Shown here piece by piece: positions 15,937 to 23,038 of a stretch of DNA of 25,030 nucleotides (its first letter is position 1; each line of letters starts with the position of its first letter). The DNA is from an uncultured Clostridium sp. GTDB lineage: Bacteria > Cyanobacteriota > Vampirovibrionia > Gastranaerophilales > Gastranaerophilaceae. The stretch lies in contig CAUDIU010000018.1 in the NCBI GenBank assembly GCA_958449715.1, forward strand, positions 1 to 25,030, written 5' to 3'. Both the position numbers and the translations under genes were made by a program. The notes beneath the pieces are model-generated. The model ran no database searches. It was not told the origin of the DNA and saw only the letters and a list, made by a program, of their open reading frames with translations.

Positions 15937-16830
15937 TTACGATTTATCCTTCTCTCGTTTTTTCAAATCTTCTTCAAACTGAGCAAAAACTTCATTCCCG
16001 ACAAATTGTTCTAAAGCAGCTCTTTTAGCATAAAAATCTGACTTCGCTTTCATTTGATTATCAAGAGCTGTTCTATAATAAGCATCAGTAATCAAAATAA
16101 TTTCTTTTGACATATTTTGAGAAAGTTCATAATTTCTTTTTCTATCAGCTGCAATAGATTCAATCATTTTTAATTTTTTACGAGCGGTCATATAATTATA
16201 ATAAAGATCAACTGTTTTTTGTTGTAAATCCTCAATTTTTCTGACCAAAATAATCATATCAGCATCTGTCACTTTAGTATATTTATAGTTAAGAGCTTTA
16301 GTATCTTGTGACATAATACCTAATACGTTACCACCAATAATAGAACTTGTCGCCAAAATAGGGCTACCCATACTTGCACCAACTAATGTTGACATACTCG
16401 CAATAGTTGAAAGGACTTTTTTTACTGATTTTTCATCAGGCTTATCTTCATCAGGATTTGCAAGTTTGTATAATGCAAAATTTATAGTATCACTTTGAGA
16501 TGCTGCACCTTGCCATAAGACAGATAAGTCACCTACCATATCTTCTTGGTCAAGTTCTAAATCCGCCGCTACCTCTCGGGAAATCTGCTTGATACTTAAA
16601 TCTGCAAAAGTCAAATCAGTAGAATCAAATTGTTCAGCATCTTTTTTTACATATGCCTGATATACTTTATCTTCTTTTGCTTTTGCTTCCATATATTCTT
16701 TTTCAGGATCCTCAGAAAGACCTGTTCTATAAGCTGGAGGTTTCGGAACTTTTATATCTTCATAAGAAATTGCAAAAGTCGGGAGCATCAAATTTAAAAT
16801 GAAAGCAGCTATTAAAAATCTTTTCATCAT
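15937..16830 (-). CDS. Exported helical protein, paralogue of the preceding operon gene; function unknown
   Basis: 297 residues with a Sec signal peptide (KRFLIAAFILNLMLPTFA, cleavage around residue 20), so probably periplasmic. The mature part is almost all helical: a short polar lead, a helical core with VLWQGAASQSDTINFALYKL, a Gly/Ser/Ala-rich moderately hydrophobic stretch, then two long amphipathic helices around LQQKTVDLYYNYMTARKKL and KSDFYAKRAALEQFVGNEVF. The same pattern occurs in the upstream neighbour (LWKG...IGFALKKLA; LQDKIITAYYNYKSSLSQL), so the two arose by tandem duplication. The paired long helices recall TolC-type helical hairpins, but there is no beta-barrel and no further support. 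The start overlaps the neighbour's TGA by 4 bases (ATGA), so translation is coupled. Either of two adjacent Met codons could start it. Confidence 0.8.
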   Translation of the reverse strand: MMKRFLIAAFILNLMLPTFAISYEDIKVPKPPAYRTGLSEDPEKEYMEAKAKEDKVYQAYVKKDAEQFDSTDLTFADLSIKQISREVAADLELDQEDMVGDLSVLWQGAASQSDTINFALYKLANPDEDKPDEKSVKKVLSTIASMSTLVGASMGSPILATSSIIGGNVLGIMSQDTKALNYKYTKVTDADMIILVRKIEDLQQKTVDLYYNYMTARKKLKMIESIAADRKRNYELSQNMSKEIILITDAYYRTALDNQMKAKSDFYAKRAALEQFVGNEVFAQFEEDLKKREKDKS

Positions 16831-17639
16831 TTACCCACCGCCTTTTCTCCGACTAAAGTAGAATTGTAATTGAATTGATACAGATTAAGTTTGTCAACAA
16901 CTTTTTTACCTGCTAAACGCTGTAATTCCAAATGATATTTTTTAGCATTTTCCATGTAATAAAATTCTTCAACCCTCATGTTATCATACAAAGCAGAAGA
17001 AATAGAAATTTCCATCAAATCTTCTTCATCTAGTGCTTTTGCATAATTTTTATTATACAAAAGAAGTCTTTGTCTTGTTTCTTTCAACTGAGATAGAGAA
17101 CTTTTGTAATTATAATATGCCGTAATAATTTTGTCCTGTAAATTTTCAACCAATCCGGCAAGTTCAATTAATTCAGTATCAGTCAAAGGAATTTCTGTCG
17201 GCATATTTTTCCGATTAATCAAATTTTGAGCCAAACGACCAGCTGCAAAAGCAGAAGATTGAGTCATATAATCAGCCCCAATCAAAGACGGAGCTAAAGA
17301 AGCCCCAGCTACAACAGCAGATAAAGTCTTTGCCATCAATGATGAATGAATTCTTCGTTGACTTTCAGGAGTAGCTAATTTTTTTAATGCAAACCCGATT
17401 ACCTGATTATTTTCAACAGTACCTTTCCAAAGATTTTCAATATCTTCTAAATCTTTTTCTTTTTGCCTGTTTACTAATTCCTGCAAAATCTGCTCATCAT
17501 TCACAACCAAAGACTGCTTAGCTTTGACATCAGTTTTAGGAAGCTGAATTTTTTGAGCTTCAACTTTCTCAAGAGATACCTCATCTGCCCAAGCAGGAAT
17601 TCCAACCAAAATTAAAAGCCATACCAAATACTTTTTCAT
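16827..17639 (-). CDS. Exported helical protein, first gene of the operon; function unknown
   Basis: I place the start at the ATG at 17639 (270 residues), because the longer frame from 17675 begins upstream of a predicted promoter and lacks a ribosome site. From there the protein has a clear signal peptide, MKKYLVWLLILVGIPAWA, cleaved before DEVSLE. The mature protein is helical: residues ~65-95 carry DIENLWKG and VIGFALKKLATPES, a Gly/Ala-rich mildly hydrophobic segment follows, then two long helices with LVENLQDKIITAYYNYKSSL and YYMENAKKYHLELQRLAGKKV. These match, in order and spacing, segments of the next gene's product. No enzyme motif is visible; a periplasmic structural or envelope-complex role is a guess. 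An extended -10 lies exactly 6 bases before the ATG, which predicts a leaderless message. Confidence 0.78.
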   Translation of the reverse strand: MKKYLVWLLILVGIPAWADEVSLEKVEAQKIQLPKTDVKAKQSLVVNDEQILQELVNRQKEKDLEDIENLWKGTVENNQVIGFALKKLATPESQRRIHSSLMAKTLSAVVAGASLAPSLIGADYMTQSSAFAAGRLAQNLINRKNMPTEIPLTDTELIELAGLVENLQDKIITAYYNYKSSLSQLKETRQRLLLYNKNYAKALDEEDLMEISISSALYDNMRVEEFYYMENAKKYHLELQRLAGKKVVDKLNLYQFNYNSTLVGEKAVGK

Positions 17640-17645
17640 AACAAT

Positions 17646-17654
17646 TTTATAACA
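17646..17654 (-). promoter_or_regulatory. Extended -10 promoter, predicted leaderless start of the exported-protein operon
   Basis: On the minus strand TGTTATAAA, then exactly 6 bases (ATTGTT), then the ATG at 17639. With a normal spacing the first transcribed base is the A of the ATG. No Shine-Dalgarno sequence exists. The layout is the same as at ftsY and at the GGDEF gene. Confidence 0.55.
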
Positions 17655-17757
17655 CAAGAAAAATAATAAATCCAACGATTGATAAAGTATACATCAAACG
17701 GTTGTTCTTCAACTTCAAAAAAATCACTATCATAAATAATGAAAGAGGTTACAAAAA

Positions 17758-18492
17758 GTGAGTTCAAACACAAAAATATATAATAACACAGCCGAAAATA
17801 ACAGCTTTTACCAAAAAGCGACAGCATTACGCTTGGAAAATATGTTTAAAGAAGCAGTATCAAATTACTTGAATGCAATACTAATAGACAGAAACAACGC
17901 AGAAAGCTACTATGGACTTGGCGTATGCTATAAACATTTAAAACAATATTCAAAAGCAATCAAATACTTAAATACAGCTGCGGAGCTAAAAGATGACAGC
18001 TATGAAATATATTACGAACTCGGAATTTGCCACCTTTTAGAAGGAATTCCATGCGGAGCAATCAAAAACTTTGTACGAGCAATCCAAATAAACCCTGATA
18101 ACCCTGATGCAATTTTACAACTTGGAATTGCACATGAATTATGCGAAGAATACGATTTGGCTCTAATGATTTACCAAAAATTAATAGAAAATTCCCCAGG
18201 ATTTTTAAAAGCATATGAGCATAAATCAACTCTTTTGATGAAACTTGATAAATACGATGAAGCATCAGAAGTTTTGCATAAATTAATTAAACTAAATCCT
18301 GATTACTACAAAGCATATGCAGGAATAGGAGTATGTTTTGATAAATTAGGGAAAACAAATTACGCTCAAAGATATTACAGAAAATTTTTATCAAAAAAAC
18401 CTTTCGCCCAAAACGCAGAATTTATCAAAAACAGATTAGACAAACTTAAAATAGAAAAAAGATTAAATAACCATCTAAAAATTTGCAAATAA
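17758..18492 (+). CDS. Tetratricopeptide repeat protein
   Basis: 244 residues made almost entirely of TPR units with the regular 34-residue period: about 15-48, 49-82, 83-116, 117-150, 151-184 and 185-218. Typical positions are visible, for example YYGLGVCYKHLKQYSKAIKYL, YELGICHLLEG, LQLGIAHELCEEYDLAL and AYAGIGVCFDKLGKTNYAQ. There is no signal peptide or membrane helix, so it is a cytoplasmic protein-interaction scaffold; the partner is unknown. The start is a GTG with AAAGAGG 9 bases upstream; the first internal Met is residue 29, which would cut the first repeat, so GTG is preferred. The gene is divergent from the exported-protein operon and lies 129 bases before nusB, without a clear terminator between them. 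Confidence 0.88.
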   Translation: MSSNTKIYNNTAENNSFYQKATALRLENMFKEAVSNYLNAILIDRNNAESYYGLGVCYKHLKQYSKAIKYLNTAAELKDDSYEIYYELGICHLLEGIPCGAIKNFVRAIQINPDNPDAILQLGIAHELCEEYDLALMIYQKLIENSPGFLKAYEHKSTLLMKLDKYDEASEVLHKLIKLNPDYYKAYAGIGVCFDKLGKTNYAQRYYRKFLSKKPFAQNAEFIKNRLDKLKIEKRLNNHLKICK

Positions 18493-18573
18493 ACACTGAC
18501 AATTTTATTGTTAAAATTTTCATATTTTTCCACACATAAAGAAATATCTTTTGTTGTAGATAAAAATTTTTCA

Positions 18574-18582
18574 TGATAGCAT
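18574..18582 (+). promoter_or_regulatory. Possible extended -10 upstream of nusB
   Basis: TGATAGCAT has the TGn extension and a hexamer matching TATAAT at four of six positions, 39 bases upstream of the nusB ATG. The same hexamer with a TGn extension is used in the predicted GH13 promoter. No good -35 is visible, so this is weak. Confidence 0.25.
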
Positions 18583-18621
18583 AAATCGTGTAATGTATTA
18601 ATATGAAAAAGAGGTAAATAT

Positions 18622-19281
18622 ATGCAAGCGCGCAGAGCAGCAAGAGAATTAGCATTTATACTATTTTCTCAATTTGATAAAAAAATTACAAACTATTCAA
18701 AAGAAGACCTGCAAGATATTATCTTGAAATCAGTAAGAATATTAACAAGCAGTGCAAGTGATGAACTAAGAACAGCTTTAGGCTCATTAATCGTAATGAG
18801 AGATCAAATCGAAAACTATGAAGCAGATTCTGAAGTAAATCTTAATCGTCCGATAGGAGTTGCAAATATTCCAGTACCACTTCCTATGACATCTGATATG
18901 ACTGGCAGAATTAATGAAATGATTGACATTGCGGAAAAAGCTGCATTAGCTATCGAAATCGCAGAATTTACAACACTTGATGCTCAAAGTGATGTAAAAA
19001 ATTATGCAATAGATATCGCAGAATACTTCCAAAGAAATCATAAAGAAATCGATGATATTATCCAAAAATACGCAAAAAATTGGGATTTAGGCCGTCTTGT
19101 AAAAATGGATAAAGATATCCTAAGAATTGCTATCGTTGAACTACTTTATATGAAAGATGCTCCAATGAAAGTTGTTGTAGATGAAGCTCTTGAATTAGCT
19201 AAAAAATACTCAACAGATGACAGCGCATCATTTATTAATGGTATTTTAGCAAAAGTAATCGTTGATTACGGTATCAACTAA
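18622..19281 (+). CDS. nusB: Transcription antitermination factor NusB, with an enlarged middle
   Basis: The N-terminus MQARRAARELAFILFSQFD is the Arg-rich first helix of NusB that contacts boxA RNA. The C-terminal half from about residue 141 is classic: IDDIIQKYAKNWDLGRLVKM, DILRIAIVELLYM, and then VVVDEALELAKKYS with SASFINGILAKV. NusB binds NusE (ribosomal protein S10) and boxA to support rRNA transcription and folding. At 219 residues it is about 80 longer than the usual 130-150; the excess lies between residues 20 and 135, including a Pro-rich turn (PVPLPMT) and extra helices. The ATG has AAAGAGG upstream. A strong terminator follows directly, so it is probably the end of its transcript. 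The NusB identity is secure; the role of the insertion is unknown. Confidence 0.92.
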   Translation: MQARRAARELAFILFSQFDKKITNYSKEDLQDIILKSVRILTSSASDELRTALGSLIVMRDQIENYEADSEVNLNRPIGVANIPVPLPMTSDMTGRINEMIDIAEKAALAIEIAEFTTLDAQSDVKNYAIDIAEYFQRNHKEIDDIIQKYAKNWDLGRLVKMDKDILRIAIVELLYMKDAPMKVVVDEALELAKKYSTDDSASFINGILAKVIVDYGIN

Positions 19282-19296
19282 ATATCAAAAAATTTA

Positions 19297-19337
19297 AAAA
19301 AATAACCTTTTCTTAAATGAAAAGGTTATTTTTTATT
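19297..19337 (+). terminator. Intrinsic terminator after nusB
   Basis: A 16-bp stem with arms 19297-19312 and 19319-19334 (core ATAACCTTTTC / GAAAAGGTTAT) and loop TTAAAT, followed by a T run. It lies 15 bases after the nusB stop and separates nusB from ftsY. Confidence 0.92.
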
Positions 19338-19428
19338 TCTCTTTCTTTTCTTAAATTCCCAACTCATATAAAAATCTTATCAGGCAAATCAAAATACATC
19401 GAAGATGGATGAAAATTAAATAATTTCA

Positions 19429-19437
19429 TGTTATCAT
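19429..19437 (+). promoter_or_regulatory. Extended -10 promoter, predicted leaderless start of ftsY
   Basis: TGTTATCAT (extended -10, hexamer one base off consensus), then exactly 6 bases (CTGCGT), then the ftsY ATG at 19444. There is no Shine-Dalgarno sequence in the 30 bases upstream of the ATG. Transcription would begin at the A of the start codon. Confidence 0.55.
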
Positions 19438-19443
19438 CTGCGT

Positions 19444-20355
19444 ATGTTCGGATTTTTTAAAGATAAATTTAATAACCTTAAAGAAACTGTCTCTAATACA
19501 GCTCAAGCTCTTGTAAATAATGTTGTAAATTCAGTAGAAAATGAAGAAGAATTTTCGGAATTTGTACTTGATGATATGGAAGATATGCTAATAAGTGCTG
19601 ATTTAGGTGTCAGCTACGCATCAGAACTTGTCGACAAATTGAGAAATCAAACAAAAATTAAACCTTCTGATGTTAAAAATTACCTTAAAGAAGAATTTTT
19701 AAAAGTTCTAAAATCAGCAGGTAATAATACTATTGAATTCAAAGACGGACTAAACATCTATTTTATCACAGGAGTAAATGGGGCAGGAAAAACAACTTTA
19801 ATAGGAAAACTTGCATACAAATTCAAAAACGAAGGCAAACGAGTACTTATCGCAGCTGGTGACACATTTCGAGCTGCTGCAGAAGAACAATTGGACATTT
19901 GGTCTAAAAGAGCTGGCGCATCGATTGTAAGACGAGATAAAGCAGATCCCGCATCTGTTGTATATGAAGCGATTGAAAAAGCTCAAAAAGAAAATTTTGA
20001 CGTAATCCTAGTTGATACCGCAGGACGCTTACAAAACAAATTCAACTTGATGGAAGAATTAAAGAAAATTAAATCCGTAATCGATAAAAAAGCACCTGAA
20101 GCACTTCGAGAATGCATACTTGTACTTGATGCAAATACAGGTCAAAACGGATTGCAACAGGCAAAAGTATTTACAGAAGCTGTAAATGTAACATCAGTTG
20201 CACTTACAAAACTTGACGGTTCTGCAAAAGGTGCAATCGTCCTTGCCATAGCAAAAGAATTAAAACTTCCCGTTAAATTAATCGGGGTAGGCGAAAAAAT
20301 GGAAGATTTAAAAACATTTAATAATGAAGAATTTATCGAGGCTTTATTTGAATAA
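19444..20355 (+). CDS. ftsY: Signal recognition particle receptor FtsY
   Basis: 303 residues: a short N-terminal amphipathic stretch (FGFFKDKFNNLKE) in place of the long acidic A domain, the helical N domain to about residue 95, and the SRP-type GTPase G domain. Motifs: P-loop GVNGAGKTT (110-118), the insertion-box DTFRAAAEEQL (140-150) diagnostic of FtsY rather than Ffh, DTAGR (191-195), TKLDG (255-259), and GVGEKMEDLKTF near the C-terminus. There is no Met-rich M domain, which excludes Ffh. FtsY docks ribosome-SRP complexes at the inner membrane and delivers nascent membrane proteins to SecYEG. The start lacks a ribosome site and follows an extended -10 by 6 bases. The 3' end overlaps the next gene. 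Confidence 0.95.
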   Translation: MFGFFKDKFNNLKETVSNTAQALVNNVVNSVENEEEFSEFVLDDMEDMLISADLGVSYASELVDKLRNQTKIKPSDVKNYLKEEFLKVLKSAGNNTIEFKDGLNIYFITGVNGAGKTTLIGKLAYKFKNEGKRVLIAAGDTFRAAAEEQLDIWSKRAGASIVRRDKADPASVVYEAIEKAQKENFDVILVDTAGRLQNKFNLMEELKKIKSVIDKKAPEALRECILVLDANTGQNGLQQAKVFTEAVNVTSVALTKLDGSAKGAIVLAIAKELKLPVKLIGVGEKMEDLKTFNNEEFIEALFE

Positions 20356-20986
20356 ACTAAAATCTGCAAAAACAAAATTAGGAAACGAAATCGAATTAAT
20401 TGGAGATAAAAACGCTAAAACTCTTATCATTGGGGTATTTCATGGCGATGAACCTCAAGGCGAATATTTGATTAATGAATACTTAAAAAAGCACACTCCC
20501 AAAAATCTATTATTCATACCATGCCTGAATCCTGACGGTATGCAAATGAATAAAAGAACAAACTCAAACGGAGTTGATTTAAACAGAAATTTCCCTACAA
20601 AAAACTGGGGAAAAAATGAAGGAGAAAACGCTACCTGTAATGACGCAAACACAGACTACTACGGGGGAAAGAGTGCTGGAAGCGAGATTGAAACACAGTT
20701 TCTTATAGATACTATTGAAGAATTTAAGCCAAAATTAATCCTAACGCTCCATGCTCCATACAAAGTAGTAAACTATGACGGACCTGCAAAAGATATTGCC
20801 GAAAAAATTTCAAAAATTATAAATTATCCAGTAGAAGCAAGCATCGGCTATCCAACCCCAGGCAGTTTCGGGACTTATGCCGGAATAGAAAGGCAAATTC
20901 CGACAATTACACTTGAACTCGATGAAATCTGCCCTGTTGAAGATTTAATTGAACCTGTACATAAAATATTTGATTTATCTTTGTAA
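20348..20986 (+). CDS. M14-type zinc peptidase, MpaA-like murein peptide amidase
   Basis: About 212 residues from a TTG at 20348, which has GAGG 6 bases upstream; an in-frame ATG at 20324 (220 residues) has no ribosome site but would overlap ftsY by 32 bases. The zinc site is visible as HGDE (His and Glu, 32 and 35 from the TTG start) plus the later His in LTLHAP; NGVDLNRNFP supplies the carboxylate-binding Asn/Arg, and ITLELDE carries the general-base Glu. NPDG, GSEIETQ and GYPTPGSFG follow the order seen in MpaA, which cleaves the gamma-D-Glu-diaminopimelate bond of recycled peptidoglycan peptides in the cytoplasm. No signal peptide fits that location. MpaA assignment is inferred from motifs; succinylglutamate-desuccinylase-type relatives are the alternative. 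It probably shares the ftsY transcript. Confidence 0.82.
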   Translation: MNKLKSAKTKLGNEIELIGDKNAKTLIIGVFHGDEPQGEYLINEYLKKHTPKNLLFIPCLNPDGMQMNKRTNSNGVDLNRNFPTKNWGKNEGENATCNDANTDYYGGKSAGSEIETQFLIDTIEEFKPKLILTLHAPYKVVNYDGPAKDIAEKISKIINYPVEASIGYPTPGSFGTYAGIERQIPTITLELDEICPVEDLIEPVHKIFDLSL

Positions 20987-20993
20987 CAAATTA

Positions 20994-21021
20994 TTAACAT
21001 GTCCGCAATTTAATATATAAA
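20994..21021 (+). promoter_or_regulatory. Sigma70-type promoter of the small-protein gene
   Basis: TTAACA (20994-20999, five of six -35 matches), a 16-base spacer and TATAAA (21016-21021). Transcription should begin near 21028, giving a leader of about 45 bases before the ATG at 21073. It lies 8 bases after the stop of the MpaA-like gene. Confidence 0.55.
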
Positions 21022-21029
21022 AAATACTT

Positions 21030-21072
21030 AATAAGTATATACGAAGTGTACATAAAAACGGAGATACTTATT
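21030..21072 (+). promoter_or_regulatory. Possible leader hairpin placed between ribosome site and start codon
   Basis: AATAAGTAT (21030-21038) is the exact complement of ATACTTATT (21064-21072), which fills the gap between the ribosome site GGAG (21060-21063) and the ATG. If transcription starts near 21028 these segments lie at the 5' end and at the start codon and could pair. The helix is AU-rich and weak. A competing small hairpin ATACTTAATAAGTAT (21024-21038) exists in the DNA. Confidence 0.3.
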
Positions 21073-21567
21073 ATGGTAAAAATTAACGCCACACAAGGAG
21101 TAGAATTTAGTGCACCTGCAACAAGTGTAAATGCCAGCGAAGCTAATAATGTTAATATCAGCTTTAACTATGGCGGAAATACAGAAGATGTGGTAAATCA
21201 GGCAACAACTAAAAAAAGTGTGCAAAATACTCTGAAATCGAACAAGAAAAACATTGAATTACATGAACCTTGGATTGGTTCTGATTACATTACATTCAAA
21301 GGTAATGGAAAAATGACTTACGGAGAATTACGAGAAAATCTTGGGATTCCTCCAAAAGTTTTAAGTGAAACTAATGGAAAGAAATTAACAGATAATCAAA
21401 TTGTTAAAGAAACCAAAATTTACTTAGATGATATAGGCTGGTATGAAACAACTCCAGAAAGTCCAGAAGAAGCGAGTGATATAAGAGCGCAAAGAAGATA
21501 TGGAAATAATTATGCAGGATATTCAAAAGCAATATCAAATGATGAAATTCTTAAACAATTAAAATAG
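21073..21567 (+). CDS. Small protein with a possible degenerate LysM-like segment; function unknown
   Basis: I start it at the ATG at 21073 (164 residues), which has GGAG 9 bases upstream; the longer frame from a GTG at 21046 has no ribosome site. There is no signal peptide. The first 50 residues are Asn/Ser/Thr/Val-rich and probably disordered (KINATQGVEFSAPATSVNAS). Residues ~70-120 look folded: MTYGELRENLGIPPKVLSE, then TNGKKLTDNQIVKETKIYL. A turn, a helix, an Asn-Gly pair and a closing strand resemble the order of a LysM domain, which binds peptidoglycan glycan chains, but key positions differ and I hold this loosely. The tail is charged (ASDIRAQRRYGNNY). It has its own promoter and terminator, so it is transcribed alone. 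Confidence 0.75.
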   Translation: MVKINATQGVEFSAPATSVNASEANNVNISFNYGGNTEDVVNQATTKKSVQNTLKSNKKNIELHEPWIGSDYITFKGNGKMTYGELRENLGIPPKVLSETNGKKLTDNQIVKETKIYLDDIGWYETTPESPEEASDIRAQRRYGNNYAGYSKAISNDEILKQLK

Positions 21568-21582
21568 TTTAAAATAAAATAT

Positions 21583-21609
21583 AAGCTCCTTTTAAAAAGG
21601 AGCTTTTTT
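21583..21609 (+). terminator. Intrinsic terminator after the small-protein gene
   Basis: Stem AAGCTCCT (21583-21590) with AGGAGCTT (21598-21605), extendable by T/A pairs, followed by TTTT. It lies 16 bases after the stop codon and separates this gene from cysS. Confidence 0.9.
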
Positions 21610-21664
21610 AATGCAAAAAATTATTGTTTGTAATAGAATATGTATAAAAAGAGGGATTTTATAT

Positions 21665-23038
21665 ATGAAATTACATAATTCTTACACAAACAAAGTTGAA
21701 GATTTTACACCTATTGAAGGAAACAAAGTAAAAATGTATGTATGCGGACCTACCGTATACGATTTTGCACACTTAGGTCACGCAAGATGTTATATAACTT
21801 GGGATACTTTATACAGATATTTAAAATTCAAAGGCTATGATGTTACATATTGCAGAAACGTAACAGATGTCGATGATAAAATCTTAAAAAAAGCTGAAAA
21901 AGAAGGGAAAACACCTGAAGAAGTTTCTCAATATTGGTACAAGCAATTTGCAAATTCTATGAAAGCATTAAACACTCTTAAACCTGATATTGAGCCATTT
22001 GCGACAAAAACATTAGGTGAAATGATTTCAATAGTAAAAGATTTAATCAACAAAGGCTTTGCTTATGAAGCTGACGGAGATGTATATTTCAGAGTAAAAA
22101 AATTCCCTCAATACGGCTATCTTTCAAAACAGCCTATTGACCAATTAGAAAGCGGAGCAAGAATTGAAATTGGAGAACATAAAGAAGATCCGCTTGATTT
22201 TGCACTATGGAAAAAAGATGAAAAATTCGGATATAAATCACCTTGGGGTGTAGGCAGACCAGGCTGGCACATTGAATGTTCAGCTATGAGCAGAAAATAT
22301 TTAGGTAAAACAATTGATATTCACGCAGGCGGAGCTGATTTAATATTTCCACACCACGAAAACGAAATTGCACAATCTGAATGTGCTAACGGTTGCAAAT
22401 TCGTAAATTACTGGCTACACAACGGATTTGTTACAATCAACAAAGAAAAAATGTCTAAATCTTTAGGCAATTTCCTTACAATTGATGAATTATTGAAAAA
22501 ATATGATTCAAACACAATAAGATTTTTCATTCTTACAAACCATTACAGAATGCCTGTTGAATTTTCTGATGAAGCACTTTCATCTGCTCAAGCAGGTGTA
22601 AAAAGAATGTTAAATGCAAAAAGAACTAAAGTAAATGAAAATTTAGATATTACAAAAACTGACGAATACAAAGCTTTCACAGAAGCTATGGACGATGATT
22701 TAAATACATCTAAAGCTCTTGCTGTACTTTTTGAATTAACAAACAAAGCTAACAAAGATGATAAAGATGCATTCACAATTCTGTATAAGCTAGCAACCGT
22801 ACTTGGTTTCACATTTGAAAAACCAACTCTTTCAGAAGAAGAATTAAAAAATGCAGTAAAACACGTATCAGAAAAATTAGGAAAAGATTTTAATTCAATG
22901 GACGAATTAATAGCATATAGAAAAGAAGCTCGTGATGCAAAAAATTGGGACATTGCAGATAAAATTAGAATTGCATTAGATGAAGTCAATATAGTATTGA
23001 AAGATTCGAAAGAAGGAACTACATGGGAAGTAAAATAA
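21665..23038 (+). CDS. cysS: Cysteine--tRNA ligase
   Basis: From the ATG at 21665 (GAGGGA 8 bases upstream; a longer frame from 21611 begins inside the terminator region) the protein has 457 residues, close to the E. coli length of 461. Class I motifs: MYVCGPTVYD with zinc ligand Cys27, the HIGH-type HLGHAR (36-41), GWHIECSAM with the second zinc Cys, IHAGGADLIFPHHENE with further zinc ligands, and KMSKSLGN for ATP. The C-terminal anticodon-binding helices end in the family's typical LKDSKEGTTWEVK-type tail. It charges tRNA-Cys with cysteine in the cytoplasm. Its last 16 bases overlap the next gene, whose ribosome site lies inside it, so cysS, the SpoIID gene and murJ form one transcript. Confidence 0.96.
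   Translation: MKLHNSYTNKVEDFTPIEGNKVKMYVCGPTVYDFAHLGHARCYITWDTLYRYLKFKGYDVTYCRNVTDVDDKILKKAEKEGKTPEEVSQYWYKQFANSMKALNTLKPDIEPFATKTLGEMISIVKDLINKGFAYEADGDVYFRVKKFPQYGYLSKQPIDQLESGARIEIGEHKEDPLDFALWKKDEKFGYKSPWGVGRPGWHIECSAMSRKYLGKTIDIHAGGADLIFPHHENEIAQSECANGCKFVNYWLHNGFVTINKEKMSKSLGNFLTIDELLKKYDSNTIRFFILTNHYRMPVEFSDEALSSAQAGVKRMLNAKRTKVNENLDITKTDEYKAFTEAMDDDLNTSKALAVLFELTNKANKDDKDAFTILYKLATVLGFTFEKPTLSEEELKNAVKHVSEKLGKDFNSMDELIAYRKEARDAKNWDIADKIRIALDEVNIVLKDSKEGTTWEVK

Noticed and set aside
17640..17675. Longer N-terminus (start at 17675) for the first exported protein
   Set aside because: It would place 12 extra residues before a perfect signal peptide, lacks a ribosome site, and begins upstream of the predicted -10 and transcription start.
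21611..21664. Longer N-terminus (start at 21611) for cysteine--tRNA ligase
   Set aside because: It starts immediately after the upstream terminator without a ribosome site, while the ATG at 21665 has GAGGGA and gives the family's normal length.
22588..22989. Open minus-strand frame of 133 codons opposite cysS
   Set aside because: It lies wholly within the conserved anticodon-binding part of cysS, has no promoter or ribosome site, and shows no recognisable motif.
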